A DNA stretch of 26,564 nt from an uncultured Lachnospiraceae bacterium (GTDB taxonomy: Bacteria; Bacillota; Clostridia; Lachnospirales; Lachnospiraceae), in the NCBI GenBank assembly GCA_910586275.1, contig CAJUIM010000043.1, positions 1-26,564 on the forward strand. Direction: 5' to 3'. Of the stretch, positions 14,974 to 23,662 are shown in pieces. The translations under genes were made by a program, and so were the position numbers. The notes below the pieces were generated by a model, which made no database searches, had not been told where the DNA came from, and was given only the letters and a program-made list of their open reading frames with translations. Position 1 is the stretch's first letter. Every line of letters starts with the position of its first letter.

Positions 14974-15954
14974 TTATTTCCTGAATATAGACTGTCTTGC
15001 ACCATGCATTGTCCCACTGTTTTTCAACACATCATCCACCGCATCCATCCGCAGGCCCGCATCAATAAAGTCGCAGTTCTTGCAGAACGGATAGTTCTGC
15101 CTCCCTGTCCGGATTGCGTCTCTGAGAATCTGATATTTCCTGCTGTTCCATCCGTCTTTCAAGGACACCTCATGCAAATCCGCCAGATCTGTCACCTCAA
15201 AATTATCGCAGCAGCAGATTCCCAATTTCCCGTTTGGCATAATCCACATATCCGTATACGGCATCAGACAGGTTTCCTTAATTACCTTATCCGTAGCCGG
15301 CTTATTGGGCGCGCTTCCCGCCCGGTTGGTCAATACCTCCTTCAGATAGCGCATCTGAATAAGCACGTCCACATCCTTGAATTCCTCCGGATGCTCTAAA
15401 ATATATTTATATATCTTCTGAATATTTTTATGCAGCTTCATATCCATGCAGTAGTTGTTGATTACAAGCTGATCCACATAGGGAATGATTTCCTTCATCT
15501 TTTCCACTGTCAGCAGAAGGCCATTGGTAGACATGAAAATAAACGCTTCCGGCAGCTTCTCTCTGGCATATTTATGAAACTCCACAATCCGTGTATCCAA
15601 CAGCGGCTCATTATTTCCATACATTGTCAGATGCCCTTTGTATCCCCACTCCGAAAGCTGATCGATAATCTGATAGAACAGTTCATCCTCCATCCGCATA
15701 TACGGACGCTTTTCCGCATACTTATTTGCCGTACAGAATTCACATGTACTGTTGCAGCGATTGATTGTCTCCAGATTTACCACCAAGGGCTGCGGCACCT
15801 CTTTGGCGGACATAAAATATTCAATATAATTCCTCTGCAGTTTCCTCCGCGTGACAAACTGCAGCTTCAAATAACTTTCACTTGCCAGCCACGGCAAATA
15901 TTTTCTTGCATTCCAGCCCAATTTACCTAAAAAATTGTGTACTCTAACCGGCAT
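14974..15954 (-). CDS. Radical SAM/SPASM-domain protein
   Basis: This 326-residue cytoplasmic iron-sulfur enzyme cleaves S-adenosylmethionine to start radical chemistry. The radical SAM cluster motif CNSTCEFC is at Cys67, Cys71 and Cys74, directly after VVNLETINR. MYGNNEPLLD (111-120) takes the place of the usual GGEP loop with a GNNEP variant. The C-terminus has SPASM-type cysteines: Cys229, a Cys247-249 triplet (GICCCDN) and CKNC at 291-294. It resembles the SPASM proteins often found in polysaccharide and peptide-modification loci. The substrate is unknown, and no precursor peptide gene is seen nearby. AAAGGAG is ten bases before the ATG. It is followed by the SGNH lipoprotein gene. Confidence 0.9.
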   Translation of the reverse strand: MPVRVHNFLGKLGWNARKYLPWLASESYLKLQFVTRRKLQRNYIEYFMSAKEVPQPLVVNLETINRCNSTCEFCTANKYAEKRPYMRMEDELFYQIIDQLSEWGYKGHLTMYGNNEPLLDTRIVEFHKYAREKLPEAFIFMSTNGLLLTVEKMKEIIPYVDQLVINNYCMDMKLHKNIQKIYKYILEHPEEFKDVDVLIQMRYLKEVLTNRAGSAPNKPATDKVIKETCLMPYTDMWIMPNGKLGICCCDNFEVTDLADLHEVSLKDGWNSRKYQILRDAIRTGRQNYPFCKNCDFIDAGLRMDAVDDVLKNSGTMHGARQSIFRK

Positions 15955-16099
15955 CCGTATTAATCTCCTTTATAGTCTTGTTTTTTTCACAGAATCGCCC
16001 TGACAACTTCCTTCTGTTTTGCATATATGCCTATGGGACCTTATTGATCCCCCATGCTTTAAACATCATAGCACCTTATGAAATAGCGGTCAAGTGATT

Positions 16100-16140
16100 G
16101 GTTAACCGGACTACGGAAATCGGCGTTCGGTTAACCGAAC
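16100..16140. repeat. Paired GGTTAACC palindromes
   Basis: A perfect 16-bp palindrome GTTCGGTTAACCGAAC (16125-16140) and a second TGGTTAACCG-type copy (16100-16109) lie 18 bases apart in the gap after the DUF2142-like gene. They can also pair with each other as CGGTTAACC/GGTTAACCG. No T tract follows, so this could be a processing hairpin or a protein-binding site rather than a terminator. Confidence 0.7.
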
Positions 16141-16148
16141 TCCCTTCC

Positions 16149-17597
16149 CTACCGATAATATGGCAGAAACCTGACAAACAGACTATACGCAAATGCCGAC
16201 AGTACATAAGCCATAATCCCCAGGCAAAGCAGCTTCTGACACCATTCTGCCGGCCTTGCCACCGGTTTCTTCCGCTCCTTCCCTCCTGACACAGCCGCAA
16301 ACCGCCGCCCGCCCCAATCCAGCAGGTTCCACAGCTTCTCCACGCCCAATGTCACCAGATACATAAGCGGCATCAGCACCGGCAGGATATATCTGCCCTG
16401 AGGCTGGTATTCCCAAGTATAGGAATAATAAATGCTAAGCCCTATAGTAATGGCACAGAACAGCGCCATGCCGCAATAGAACATTGTCTTTTTCTTCCCT
16501 TCCTCTTTCTTCCTCTCTCCCGCTTCCGTCATCCCGGCATTCTTCCACAAAAGCTGCACCGGAAGTATGGCGGCCGTACATGCCGCAATCCAGAACCGCT
16601 TATAATAAAGATAAATAAGGCCGTGGGTCGGTATCTGCATCGGCCCGAACATGGCTATAAAGCTGTCCCGCAGCAAAGTCAGATAACCGGTCCCAAAAAG
16701 CATATCCTTCAAGGGTGTTCCCGAATTCCGGTAAGTAAATCTCGTCAGCGGGTTGAATTCCTCCGTGGCAGTCAGAATAGCACATTCCCGCCTTGCATCT
16801 ATGGCAAACAAGTCGCCGTCATAAAGAACCATATTACGGATAAACCACCAGCCAATACCCGCCAGCACAATCACTGAAATGAAAATGCCGTTTTGCAGCA
16901 AAGGTTTCCATTCCACCCATAGCCTTTTCCCCTTGGGCATATGTATATATTCCGACACAAAGAGCAACATTGCCGCTACAATAATCCCATAGGCATTATA
17001 ATAAGACATGGCACACAGAATAATGCCTGCGGCCAGCTGAATACACTCCTTTTTTCCATATCCTGTCCGCTGTGCCCGCAGCAGGGCATGAAAGATCACC
17101 GCCACCGAAAGCATAGCCATGGAATCCGTATTGACATAGGAATGAATGAAAATATTCTGGGGCAGAAATACGGTCATTATGGTAAATACCCACTGCAAAT
17201 AGGGGTTCTTCCACGCCTCCTTCGCCGTTTCCCTTACATAATAAGCCATAAGCACGCCAAAAACCGCATTTACCATACGGGCCGCCAGCAGCAGCACATA
17301 GCTGTCCGAAGTGAACAGCTTTAAAAACCGCAGCAGAAATCCTTGCAGAATATATGTCAGTATCGGCTGAAAGGCGTAGGATGCACCATAGCCGTCCAAA
17401 ATAATCTCCGGATCCGCCCCATGCGGCAGCCTGCCATGGCTGCAAATGTAATTCACTACTTTAAAGCGATTGATTTCATCCGGCGGATCGCCAAAAGTCT
17501 GCACCGCGGCAAAGCAGGCAATCGATGCAAATACCAGCAGATAAAAAATGACCTCTGCCGCAACCTCTCTTTTTTTCCTACATTCTGCTCTTCCCAT
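16149..17597 (-). CDS. DUF2142-like multi-spanning membrane protein
   Basis: Integral membrane protein, 482 residues from the chosen start. The first transmembrane helix (VIFYLLVFASIACFAAV) is followed by an extracytoplasmic loop with PPDEINRFK, in the position of the acidic motif of GT-C-fold enzymes. About ten further helices follow. Near the C-terminus WEYQPQGRYILPVLMPLMY is typical of DUF2142 proteins, found in O-antigen, teichoic acid and capsule loci. A sugar-transferase role using polyprenyl-phosphate donors is inferred. A longer ATG start at 17699 exists, but its extra 34 residues are encoded by tandem 17-bp repeats. The ATG at 17597 has AGGGATGAG upstream and starts just before the first helix. 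It follows the DUF6044-like gene. Confidence 0.82.
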   Translation of the reverse strand: MGRAECRKKREVAAEVIFYLLVFASIACFAAVQTFGDPPDEINRFKVVNYICSHGRLPHGADPEIILDGYGASYAFQPILTYILQGFLLRFLKLFTSDSYVLLLAARMVNAVFGVLMAYYVRETAKEAWKNPYLQWVFTIMTVFLPQNIFIHSYVNTDSMAMLSVAVIFHALLRAQRTGYGKKECIQLAAGIILCAMSYYNAYGIIVAAMLLFVSEYIHMPKGKRLWVEWKPLLQNGIFISVIVLAGIGWWFIRNMVLYDGDLFAIDARRECAILTATEEFNPLTRFTYRNSGTPLKDMLFGTGYLTLLRDSFIAMFGPMQIPTHGLIYLYYKRFWIAACTAAILPVQLLWKNAGMTEAGERKKEEGKKKTMFYCGMALFCAITIGLSIYYSYTWEYQPQGRYILPVLMPLMYLVTLGVEKLWNLLDWGGRRFAAVSGGKERKKPVARPAEWCQKLLCLGIMAYVLSAFAYSLFVRFLPYYR

Positions 17598-17633
17598 ACT
17601 CTCATCCCTGTCGTTTTCCATGTTCTGTCGTTT

Positions 17634-17718
17634 GCCATCTTCTATTATATGCCATCTTCTGTCGTATGCCATCTTCTGTCGTATGCCATCTTCTATCATA
17701 TGCCATCTTCTATCGTAT
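17634..17718. repeat. 17-bp tandem repeat (minisatellite)
   Basis: Five consecutive 17-base units of GCCATCTTCTGTCGTAT type start at 17634, 17651, 17668, 17685 and 17702, with one to three base differences and a decayed copy on either side. The array lies in the 253-base gap between the DUF6044-like stop and the preferred DUF2142-like start. Because 17 is not a multiple of 3, gain or loss of units would change the upstream reading frame. Confidence 0.9.
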
Positions 17719-17850
17719 GCCGGTTCCCGATGTTCCGGCCGCTTCCGTCACTTACCGGACTCCCCCTGCGGCCGTCCGCAAGCCATTCCTTCCCTCGCTT
17801 TATGCCGCCGCAGCCCCGGATCCGGCCGGCGCAGCCTCTCCGCAGCATGC

Positions 17851-19662
17851 CTAAAATCTGCCGTACAGATAAATCTTATAGGGAGAAGCCTCCGTGCCGT
17901 AGTCTTTCACAAACTTCAGTCCCGCCGCCTCCGCATTGGTCAGTTCAAATCTGGAAAATAGATACCTGCCGCCCAGCTCCTCAAAAGCCTCCCCGTCCAT
18001 ATACAAGTTCCTGTCCCCGATCTGAAAACTCTTGCTGTCGCTTACCACAGAAGGCTCAGACCCCGAATACAGATAGGCCCTGGCTCCCCAGTCGTCATAG
18101 TAAATCCGGCTCTCTTCCACACGTTCCAAAGCCGGGGCGATGATCCGCCGGAAATCCTCTTTATATTGTTGGGGATAAAATCCCAAATATCCGTCCAAAG
18201 TGGCAATTCCGTTATATTCCAATACCGCCGGATGCAGGCCGTAAGCCACCGACCATTCCCCCCCGTAGCCGATATCCTCCTTGATTTCCCGGAATAATTC
18301 CTCGGAATAAAACTCCTCATAGTTCATCCGGTCCGCGGTCTTTCCCTTTACCGCCTCTATCGCTTTATTTTTGCAGGTAGCCAGCAAATCGTTATATCTG
18401 GTAGGAGAAAGGAAAATCACCGCTATGGCAATCCATGCCATGCCGTTTGCCGCCAGCCTTCCAAGCCCCGCCAAGGCACTGCCCAAACCTTTTCCTGCCT
18501 TTTCCTTTTCTGCCGCGGTTTCATATATGCGCTGCAGAATAATGAAAAAAGACATATACCAGAGAAACGGGCTGAAAAAGACGGTACGGTTAAACTGAAA
18601 CCCTTTCAGGAACGGAAACAAAGTCTCCACGCCCCGCCGAAATGCCCCCCAATTATAAATGCCATATACAACACTGTTAAATACCAGCACAAGCATAAGC
18701 AGGTTATAGATATCATGGAACATTCCCTTCCAATCCTTCTTCGCAACATACCGGTTGTTCTTATATAAGAAATAGAACATGCACACCCACCAGATAAACC
18801 GGTCATGGACGCTTTCCGCATGAAAATTCCCATGCAGCCATACATCCAGGCTCTGGGCAAAAATCTCTTTTGCCGTCAGATCCGCCTCTGTCATGGAAAC
18901 CCGGATCGTCTCCGCCTCCCCGAACAGCATCATCGCAAACAGCCGGTATTCAAATGCCACATATCCTGCCGCCAACACGAAAACCGCCCCGACCAGCGGC
19001 CATGACAGCTTTTTGTCCCGCATCCGGAGCCAGACTGCCGCTGCCACAAGATAGGCCAAGATAAAAAAACCAAAGTAGGAGAAATAAGACAGGAACGGAT
19101 AACAGAACAAAGCGGCATACAGCTTTACGGAAGGCCTTTTATATATCCGCCGGAGCAGATACAATGCCAGCGGCACAGAAGCGAACGGAATCCCGAATGC
19201 GGGAAACATATTCAGCACCCCGTAAGCGAATCCCGCCATTGCCACAAGGGGACGGTAATCCTTCCTCCTCTCTCCGTACCAATCCCCCGCCAGCAGCCAT
19301 ACGCCGGCAACGGCAATGGCCACTTTCAGCAGATACCCTGTCACATAAGCGGCAAAGGAAGGCATGACCATATATAAAACCGTATACAGCGACAGTTCGG
19401 AAGGCAGATTATCCCTTGTCACCCCGCCCAGAAAAGGCACTTCTGCCCCATGGGAAAAAAAACTTCCCGTATTCTTCATCATCTGAAACTGCGCCACAAA
19501 TAAATCCAAGTTATCATGAACGGCAATATAGCTGGATTCCCCGCACACAATATATATTCCTGCCGCACCGGCAAAAAAAAGCCCTATTATCACCCAATAC
19601 CAATAACCCACAAATTTCCTCATCCTATCCGTACCCACTCCTTTCCCATCAGACACCCTCAT
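17851..19662 (-). CDS. DUF6044/YkoS-like multi-spanning membrane protein
   Basis: Integral membrane protein of 603 residues with about 10-12 hydrophobic helices in the first 400 residues and a C-terminal soluble domain (about 430-603, from YEEFYSEELFREIKED to the end). The first outside loop has SSYIAVHDNLDLFVAQFQ, with an HDN acidic motif placed like the catalytic loop of GT-C enzymes, then DNLPSELSLYT. The pattern recalls the DUF6044 family, which includes Bacillus YkoS and often occurs beside a GT2 enzyme. Family assignment is by memory. Its ATG at 19662 overlaps the stop of the upstream gene (ATGA), suggesting coupled translation. An alternative ATG at 19623 (MRKFVGYW) starts just before the first helix and is also possible. 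Confidence 0.75.
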   Translation of the reverse strand: MRVSDGKGVGTDRMRKFVGYWYWVIIGLFFAGAAGIYIVCGESSYIAVHDNLDLFVAQFQMMKNTGSFFSHGAEVPFLGGVTRDNLPSELSLYTVLYMVMPSFAAYVTGYLLKVAIAVAGVWLLAGDWYGERRKDYRPLVAMAGFAYGVLNMFPAFGIPFASVPLALYLLRRIYKRPSVKLYAALFCYPFLSYFSYFGFFILAYLVAAAVWLRMRDKKLSWPLVGAVFVLAAGYVAFEYRLFAMMLFGEAETIRVSMTEADLTAKEIFAQSLDVWLHGNFHAESVHDRFIWWVCMFYFLYKNNRYVAKKDWKGMFHDIYNLLMLVLVFNSVVYGIYNWGAFRRGVETLFPFLKGFQFNRTVFFSPFLWYMSFFIILQRIYETAAEKEKAGKGLGSALAGLGRLAANGMAWIAIAVIFLSPTRYNDLLATCKNKAIEAVKGKTADRMNYEEFYSEELFREIKEDIGYGGEWSVAYGLHPAVLEYNGIATLDGYLGFYPQQYKEDFRRIIAPALERVEESRIYYDDWGARAYLYSGSEPSVVSDSKSFQIGDRNLYMDGEAFEELGGRYLFSRFELTNAEAAGLKFVKDYGTEASPYKIYLYGRF

Positions 19663-21068
19663 TTAGCGGAAAACAAGCGTGCCAGTACACCGGAGTATTT
19701 GATTTCGTCATACAGCAGCATGGAGAGCGCACAGTAAAACAATCCCATGCTATAGATCATATAACGCGGCTGGGAAAAGATAGTTACGCCCACAACCCCG
19801 CAGTTAATGGCCAGCCCCAACAGCACAATTTCGGCAAAAGTCTGAGTTGCCTCCGGTTTCCCCCAGCTTTTACGGACACATATCCCCCGGAAATACAGCC
19901 CCATGTAAAGCAGATAAGCCAGAACCGCATAGACATTCAGAACCCGATGCACCCTGGCAACGGAATTCACAAAACCCTCCCCGATATTAGCCAGTACCAC
20001 CCGGATCAGATTTCCCTTCTCCTGCCCCAGCAAAGTCTTTACCATGCCGCCGCAATATTCGTCATACTGCAAAGCAGCATGAACCGGATCCCCGTCCCCA
20101 TGTTCACGGATATAACCCTGTACCACCGGATTGATCATTCCATAGCCGATGACATCATAACTGTCCGCATAATGCGTCATCAGCCCCATGGAATCCTTGG
20201 GCGCATATGATATTTTGCAACCCGCCTCCCCGGCCTGCCTGTTAATTTCCGTATAAAACCGTTTCAGCGTCTCATCCTGAAACAGCCTGTCATCCGCTTC
20301 CCCCGAAGTATATATCAGCGTGCAGAGCACACCCATGGAATTACCCGCATGCTCCACCCACTGCCCCCGCACCAGATAATTATAAAGCCGGTCCGCCCCT
20401 TTCCCTGTCAGCAGAAGCAATGCCGTCAGCAGAAGCAGCCCCAGCAGTTTCTTTCCTTCCCGTTTCTTTATCAGAAAATACAAAATGAAAACCACTGCCA
20501 TCAGGCAGAGCGTCAGCAGCATCTGCTTTCTCAGGCTGACCAACAGAACCGCCAGAACTGCAGTTCCTGCCAGATTCCTTGCCCTTTTTTCCATCATATA
20601 TTTATAAAGCTGCACAATAAACAGCACATACAGCGGAAATCCCATGCCTTCCGTCATTATGCTGACCGTATAAGAAGAACCTCTTTTGGCCACAAAACGG
20701 TTCAGCAGTACTACGCCGATCTGAAAGCAGACCGCCAGCACCGCCAGAATACGGCTCCCCTCTTTATATTCCTTTACCGTCACCGCCAGTTTCCATGCCG
20801 CATAAGCCCCCAAAACACTCTGTACCGCAACTACCGGCATAAGATAATTCCCTTCCCCGAACATACGCCTAAAGACCCATAAGAAGGTAGGGTACAGAGG
20901 TTCCCGCGTAATATCCATGGCAGCATAGCTGTTGGAATCCACGCACCAGACCGGGCCGTCCAAAAAGGGGAAAATAAGATAAAACAGCAGGCAGAACCCT
21001 AAAAGTCCTATTTCCCACCGTTTTTCCTTATCCTGCATGTCCTGTTTTACTTTTCCTGCCCACTTCAT
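19659..21068 (-). CDS. GT-C-fold-like membrane protein, putative glycosyltransferase
   Basis: Integral membrane protein of 469 residues. After the first helix (IGLLGFCLLFYLIFPFL) comes WCVDSNSYAAMDITREPLYPTFLW, where the Asp and the EPLYP segment sit as in the first outside loop of GT39-like and other GT-C transferases. About eight to ten helices are interrupted by a soluble loop (about 230-350, YNYLVRGQWVEHAGNSMG to EYCGGM). Such proteins move sugars from polyprenyl-phosphate carriers onto glycans outside the membrane; this role is inferred. GGGATAGT precedes the ATG. The gene lies 30 bases after the GT2 gene and overlaps the next gene by four bases, so the three genes are almost surely one transcript. 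Confidence 0.75.
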   Translation of the reverse strand: MKWAGKVKQDMQDKEKRWEIGLLGFCLLFYLIFPFLDGPVWCVDSNSYAAMDITREPLYPTFLWVFRRMFGEGNYLMPVVAVQSVLGAYAAWKLAVTVKEYKEGSRILAVLAVCFQIGVVLLNRFVAKRGSSYTVSIMTEGMGFPLYVLFIVQLYKYMMEKRARNLAGTAVLAVLLVSLRKQMLLTLCLMAVVFILYFLIKKREGKKLLGLLLLTALLLLTGKGADRLYNYLVRGQWVEHAGNSMGVLCTLIYTSGEADDRLFQDETLKRFYTEINRQAGEAGCKISYAPKDSMGLMTHYADSYDVIGYGMINPVVQGYIREHGDGDPVHAALQYDEYCGGMVKTLLGQEKGNLIRVVLANIGEGFVNSVARVHRVLNVYAVLAYLLYMGLYFRGICVRKSWGKPEATQTFAEIVLLGLAINCGVVGVTIFSQPRYMIYSMGLFYCALSMLLYDEIKYSGVLARLFSAK

Positions 21069-21098
21069 ACTATCCCGTCCGCTCCCGCCAAATGCTTT

Positions 21099-22049
21099 CT
21101 ATGATTTCTCCTGCTGTCCGTCTTTCATTTTATGCCTTCTGATCATATTTAACTGAATTTCGAAATCTCGTCTATTTTTTATCGCCATATTAGATAATAT
21201 CAGTCCCGAAAAAAAGGACTGCAGTGCCGCCAGCATGACAAACCCGCAGACAAACAGCGTCGGGAATTTTGCCACCAGCCCCGTCTGCACAAAATCCACC
21301 AGCACAGGAATAAAAAAGATTACGGAAATTATGGCCAAAAGCAATGCCAGAAGTGAAAAAAAGCCAAGCGGTTTATAGTCTTTATACAGCCGTCCGATAG
21401 TTCCCAGCACCTTAATCCCATCGGAATAAGTATTTAGTTTGGACTCGCTTCCCGCCGGCCGGTCCCGGTAATCCACAATGACGTTCTCAATCTGCATATT
21501 ATTGGATACCGCATGGATCGTCATTTCCGTCTCGATTTCAAAACCCTTGGACAGTACCGGAAAAGTCTTCACGAAACCATAGCTGAATGCACGGTAACCG
21601 GTCATAATGTCTTTAATGTCACAGCCGAACAGATGATTGATGCTCCCCCTCACAAGACTGTTGCCCATATTATGGAACGGACGCTTATTTTCCGTGAAAT
21701 AAGTAGAAGACAGCCTGTCCCCCACTACCATATCCGCATTATGCGTCAGTACCTTGTCCACCATTTCCGGGGCATACTCCATTGGGTAAGTGTCATCCCC
21801 ATCCACCATCACATAACATTCCGCATCGATCTCGCGGAACATCCTCCGAATGACGTTCCCCTTCCCCTGCAGATATTCGTAACGTATAACCGCGCCGGCC
21901 TGTGCGGCAAGTTCCACGGTTCTGTCTGCGGAATTATTGTCATACACATAAACCACCGCCTCAGGCAATGCCTTTTTCGCATCCGCAACTACCTTCGCAA
22001 TGGTTTTCTCTTCATTATAACAAGGTATCAATACTGCTATTTTGTCCAT
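21099..22049 (-). CDS. GT2 polyprenyl-phosphate glycosyltransferase (DPM1-like)
   Basis: Membrane-linked family 2 glycosyltransferase, 316 residues. It probably moves a sugar from a nucleotide donor to undecaprenyl phosphate on the inner membrane face. The GT-A domain starts at IAVLIPCYNEEKTI. It has the nucleotide-binding YVYDNNSADRT, the metal-binding DGDDTYP (84-90 in the longer form) and IMTGYRAFS followed by GFEIETEMTIHA, the DPM1/ArnC-type acceptor region. Two C-terminal transmembrane helices (about 230-255 and 265-290) anchor it. A GTG at 22052 is in frame, but AGGAG lies eight bases before the ATG at 22049, which is preferred. It sits directly upstream of the GT-C-like gene that could use its lipid-linked sugar. 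Confidence 0.93.
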   Translation of the reverse strand: MDKIAVLIPCYNEEKTIAKVVADAKKALPEAVVYVYDNNSADRTVELAAQAGAVIRYEYLQGKGNVIRRMFREIDAECYVMVDGDDTYPMEYAPEMVDKVLTHNADMVVGDRLSSTYFTENKRPFHNMGNSLVRGSINHLFGCDIKDIMTGYRAFSYGFVKTFPVLSKGFEIETEMTIHAVSNNMQIENVIVDYRDRPAGSESKLNTYSDGIKVLGTIGRLYKDYKPLGFFSLLALLLAIISVIFFIPVLVDFVQTGLVAKFPTLFVCGFVMLAALQSFFSGLILSNMAIKNRRDFEIQLNMIRRHKMKDGQQEKS

Positions 22050-22109
22050 CACTTTTTCTCCTAATGTCTATCATTACCTTATTTTAACAGAATATCCCCC
22101 CACCGTCCA

Positions 22110-23645
22110 TTAAAATCCCTGATAAATAAATTCCGCCGCACTATATTCCGGCCCATAATAGCCAAGCAGAATGGTATAAAACAGCAGCGCATACCATATG
22201 GCAAACCGCACCGGCAGCTTTTTCTTCTCAATGCGCTCCCTCACCGAGCCTTTCTGCTGCAGCAGCGACACGGCCAGCAGAATCAGCAGGGAAACGGCCG
22301 CAATCACCGCCTCAATCCAGTCCAGCCCTAAGGCAAAAGCCGCGCTGCCCGTCAAAGTCCCTATTCTCCGGAAGGAAACCGCCGCTTTCAGCATATGTAC
22401 CGCCGCAGACAGAGATTCCGCCCGGAAAAAAACAAAACCAATATTGACAAGAAAAAACGTACGCAGAATACGGAATCCGCCCAGCCATCTGCTTTTCGGG
22501 GCAATATGGAATTTTACCATAAATTTCTCAAAAAACGGCTGCAGCAGTTCGCCGCTGACAATATAAAACCAATGCAGCAGCCCCGAGCCAATCACAAATT
22601 TCCAGTCACCCCCATGCCAAATGCCCACCGTCAGCCAAAGCACAAACATCCCAAGAAAAGTAGTCAGCTGCTTCCCCCTCTTCTTGCCGAACCGCTCCCG
22701 CAGCCTTTTCCCCAATTTTGTAAAAGTTCCCGTACGCAGCAATGGGTAAAACACATATTCCTTCATCCATACCCCTAAAGAAATATGCCATTTCCGCCAA
22801 TATTCGGATATGTTTTCAGCAAAGAAAGGCGTCTGGAAATTCTCCGGCATCTTCAGCCCAAACGTCTGCGACATGCCCAGCACAATATCCATGGAACCGG
22901 AAAAATTCGTATATAGCTGGAACGCAAAACAAACCGTGGCAATCCATATAGGAAGCCCTGCATAGGAAGCATAATTGTCATATACCGTATTTACCACAAT
23001 ATTCATTCGTTCCGAAATCACCAATACCTTAAAAAATCCCCATACCATCCGCTGCAGCCCAAAAGTCACCTGCCGATAGTTAAAGGAATGGGGCAGGAAA
23101 AACTGTTCCCCGTCTTCCCGGTAGCGGAGAATAGGCCCGGATAATATCACCGGAAAATACATGCCGTATAAAGCCAGCCGGAAAAAATTCTTCTGCGGCA
23201 CTGCGATTTTATTATATACGTCAATCACATAGCCTAAAATGGAAAACGTATAGAAAGAAACCCCCAGAGGAGCCAACAGCCGAAGCCCATGCAGTACCTC
23301 TTCATCCGCCCCCAGCATGCCGGCAATGCCGTTCACCGTATTTACCGCAAAATTCACATATTTCAGCACAGCCAGAATGCCAAGCAATGCAGCCGCAACC
23401 CCAAACAATGCCAGCCGCCTTTTCCCCGCATCCTCCGTTCCCGCCATGACACGGATGCCGGCATACGCGGCCAGGCAGGAAGCTGCCGGATATGCTATCA
23501 GCAGCCCGTTCCCCGTCAGCAGATAATAGGCAACACTCACCGACAGCAAAAAAAACCATTGCGTTTTTTTCGGAATCAAGTAATATATAAGTAAGATACA
23601 CGCATAAAAACATAAAAAATAAAACGAAGTAAACGTAGCTTGCAT
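22110..23645 (-). CDS. MBOAT-family membrane O-acyltransferase (AlgI/DltB-like)
   Basis: Integral membrane acyltransferase of 511 residues. The N-terminus (FTSFYFLCFYACILLIYYLIPKK) is the typical start of this family. MBOAT markers are APLGVSFYTFSILGYVIDVY (125-144), YFPVILSGPILRY, FQLYTNFSGSMDIVLGMSQ, EYWRKWHISL with His287 and GIWHGGDW with the catalytic His344. These proteins pass acyl groups from a cytoplasmic thioester donor across the membrane to a hydroxyl of an exported glycan. With an ACP gene and an FkbH-like gene just upstream, the donor is probably an acyl-ACP, as in DltB/DltC. The start codon is only 17 bases from the start of the divergent VOC gene. AAAGG lies eleven bases before the ATG. 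Confidence 0.95.
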   Translation of the reverse strand: MQATFTSFYFLCFYACILLIYYLIPKKTQWFFLLSVSVAYYLLTGNGLLIAYPAASCLAAYAGIRVMAGTEDAGKRRLALFGVAAALLGILAVLKYVNFAVNTVNGIAGMLGADEEVLHGLRLLAPLGVSFYTFSILGYVIDVYNKIAVPQKNFFRLALYGMYFPVILSGPILRYREDGEQFFLPHSFNYRQVTFGLQRMVWGFFKVLVISERMNIVVNTVYDNYASYAGLPIWIATVCFAFQLYTNFSGSMDIVLGMSQTFGLKMPENFQTPFFAENISEYWRKWHISLGVWMKEYVFYPLLRTGTFTKLGKRLRERFGKKRGKQLTTFLGMFVLWLTVGIWHGGDWKFVIGSGLLHWFYIVSGELLQPFFEKFMVKFHIAPKSRWLGGFRILRTFFLVNIGFVFFRAESLSAAVHMLKAAVSFRRIGTLTGSAAFALGLDWIEAVIAAVSLLILLAVSLLQQKGSVRERIEKKKLPVRFAIWYALLFYTILLGYYGPEYSAAEFIYQGF

Positions 23646-23662
23646 AAAACAGGAGCCTTTCT

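Noticed and set aside
17634..17718. Tandem repeat considered as CRISPR
   Set aside because: Units are directly adjacent at 17 bases with no unique spacers and there are no cas genes.
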